Shown here in pieces: positions 5,516-6,344 of a DNA stretch of 6,344 nucleotides. The translations under genes were made by a program, and so were the position numbers. Positions within the stretch are counted from its first letter, which is position 1. Every line of letters starts with the position of its first letter. The DNA is from Phycisphaerae bacterium (lineage in GTDB: Bacteria > Planctomycetota > Phycisphaerae > Tepidisphaerales > Tepidisphaeraceae). Location: contig JACMJD010000665.1 of assembly GCA_014380825.1 (NCBI GenBank), positions 1 through 6,344 of the forward strand, given 5' to 3'. The notes below the pieces were generated by a model that worked only from the letters and a program-made list of their open reading frames with translations, ran no database searches and was not told the origin of the DNA.

Positions 5516-6344
5516 CTACGCACGGAGCATCATCATGCCGACCCAGACGACGCTGATGATGAACGCCGCGATCAGGCAGCGGTAGACGAGTCGCATGAAG
5601 CGGTCGAACTGCCGCGTGTTGGCGGGGTCGGTGCTGAGGCGGCGGAGGTACATCATCCGCTGGGCGATGCTGCCGTGGGAGAAATTGTTGGCACGCACCG
5701 GGATGTTGTTGACGACGGCCACGCGATGCAACGCCGAGGCGAAGAGGTGTGCACCGTGAATGCCGACATGCGTGTCGCCGTCGCGCGGTTTTTCGATAGC
5801 TGACGGTGCGGCGGTCTGCGCGTCGCGCGTTAGATCGGCGGCGGAGAGTTTGCCGCCTTCCTCGGCCAGTTCGCGCTCCATGATTCGGGCGGCGAAGACA
5901 TCCGCCTGCCGTTCGAAGCAGCGGCTGAGCAGGCCGAACAAGAGGAAGAATGTTGAAACCGACAGCGCCAGGATGATCGGATCTTTCAGCCACGTCGGCA
6001 TGAACGACAGATCGACGCCCATCATCGTGGCCAGCTCATCGAGCATGAGCATGGCGATCATGATGATCACGACGAACACGCCGTACCACGCGATGTGCCG
6101 ATGCACGACGTGGCCGGCCTCGTGCGCGAAGACGGCTTCGATCTGGCGATCGGTCATCGTTTGTAGCAGCAGGTCACTCAGCAGGATGTATCGCACCTGC
6201 GGCAGCACGCCCATGACGGCGGCGTTGCCCATGTTGTTGTTCGTCTGCCAGAGCAGGATTTCCTTGTATCGAAGATTCGATCGCCGGCAGATCTGCTCGA
6301 GCCGACGTCGCAGCGGTGAATCCGGCAGCGGCTGCGTTTGCAGC
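5516..6344 (-). CDS. M48 family zinc metallopeptidase (HtpX/Ste24-like), membrane-bound; 5' end outside window
   Basis: This is a zinc endopeptidase anchored in the cytoplasmic membrane; the family handles membrane-protein quality control or prenyl-protein-like cleavage. The substrate is unknown here. The frame stays open from the stop at 5516-5518 to the right edge, giving 275 visible residues counted from the edge. The ATG at 6230-6232 is internal, because the family block WQTNNNMGNAAVMG runs across it. HEAGH gives zinc ligands H74 and H78 with catalytic E75. ERQAD supplies the third ligand E144 and conserved D148. Hydrophobic segments lie at about 88-103, 124-141 and 257-274, the last being a C-terminal anchor. 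SHGSIAQRM near 213-221 matches the conserved late H-P/G-x5-R block of M48 enzymes. Between 156 and 190 lies a polar, Ala/Asp-rich linker. The gene converges on the second transporter, so the two are not in one operon. Confidence 0.93.
   Translation of the reverse strand, partial: LQTQPLPDSPLRRRLEQICRRSNLRYKEILLWQTNNNMGNAAVMGVLPQVRYILLSDLLLQTMTDRQIEAVFAHEAGHVVHRHIAWYGVFVVIIMIAMLMLDELATMMGVDLSFMPTWLKDPIILALSVSTFFLLFGLLSRCFERQADVFAARIMERELAEEGGKLSAADLTRDAQTAAPSAIEKPRDGDTHVGIHGAHLFASALHRVAVVNNIPVRANNFSHGSIAQRMMYLRRLSTDPANTRQFDRFMRLVYRCLIAAFIISVVWVGMMMLRA

Noticed and set aside
5516..6232. ATG at 6230-6232 as the start of the M48 peptidase
   Set aside because: The frame continues to the window edge and encodes family-like sequence (KEILLWQTNNN) immediately before it.

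Overview
The window is GC-rich, with compact genes and intergenic stretches full of palindromes. The last 170 codons of a GTP cyclohydrolase II (a RibBA-type C-terminus) come first. Two large paralogous potassium transporters of the KimA/KUP type follow on the same strand. The 3' part of a membrane-bound M48 zinc metallopeptidase runs in from the right edge on the opposite strand. No Shine-Dalgarno sequence is obvious before the transporter starts, and the spacers carry palindromic repeats. This style fits a planctomycete-like bacterium (perhaps Phycisphaerae), but no 16S or other firm marker is present, so the assignment is a weak inference.

Layout: 1-513 riboflavin biosynthesis gene end; 514-684 short spacer with a candidate promoter; 685-2619 first transporter; 2620-3196 a long spacer; 3197-5071 second transporter; 5072-5515 a convergent, repeat-rich spacer; 5516-6344 metallopeptidase on the minus strand. 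The 2620-3196 spacer holds a long hairpin, a second copy of the promoter motif, a cyclic di-AMP (ydaO-yuaA class) riboswitch aptamer and a structured leader.

The main point is the pair of transporters. Both keep the residues I recall as potassium ligands in Bacillus subtilis KimA (formerly YdaO), at the same spacings. Both begin TM1 with a KUP-like G-D-W-G-T-S-x-L-Y signature and end in a cytosolic universal-stress-protein (USP)-like domain. Each is preceded by the same 16-nt motif containing a TTGACA hexamer. Only the second has the c-di-AMP aptamer between that motif and the coding start; the first has almost no leader. A reasonable reading is a duplicated potassium uptake gene in which one copy is switched off by c-di-AMP at the RNA level and the other escapes that control. 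Both proteins might still be controlled by c-di-AMP or another nucleotide through the C-terminal domain. The riboswitch and transporter family are known; the split wiring of tandem copies and the altered USP-like domain are the less familiar parts.
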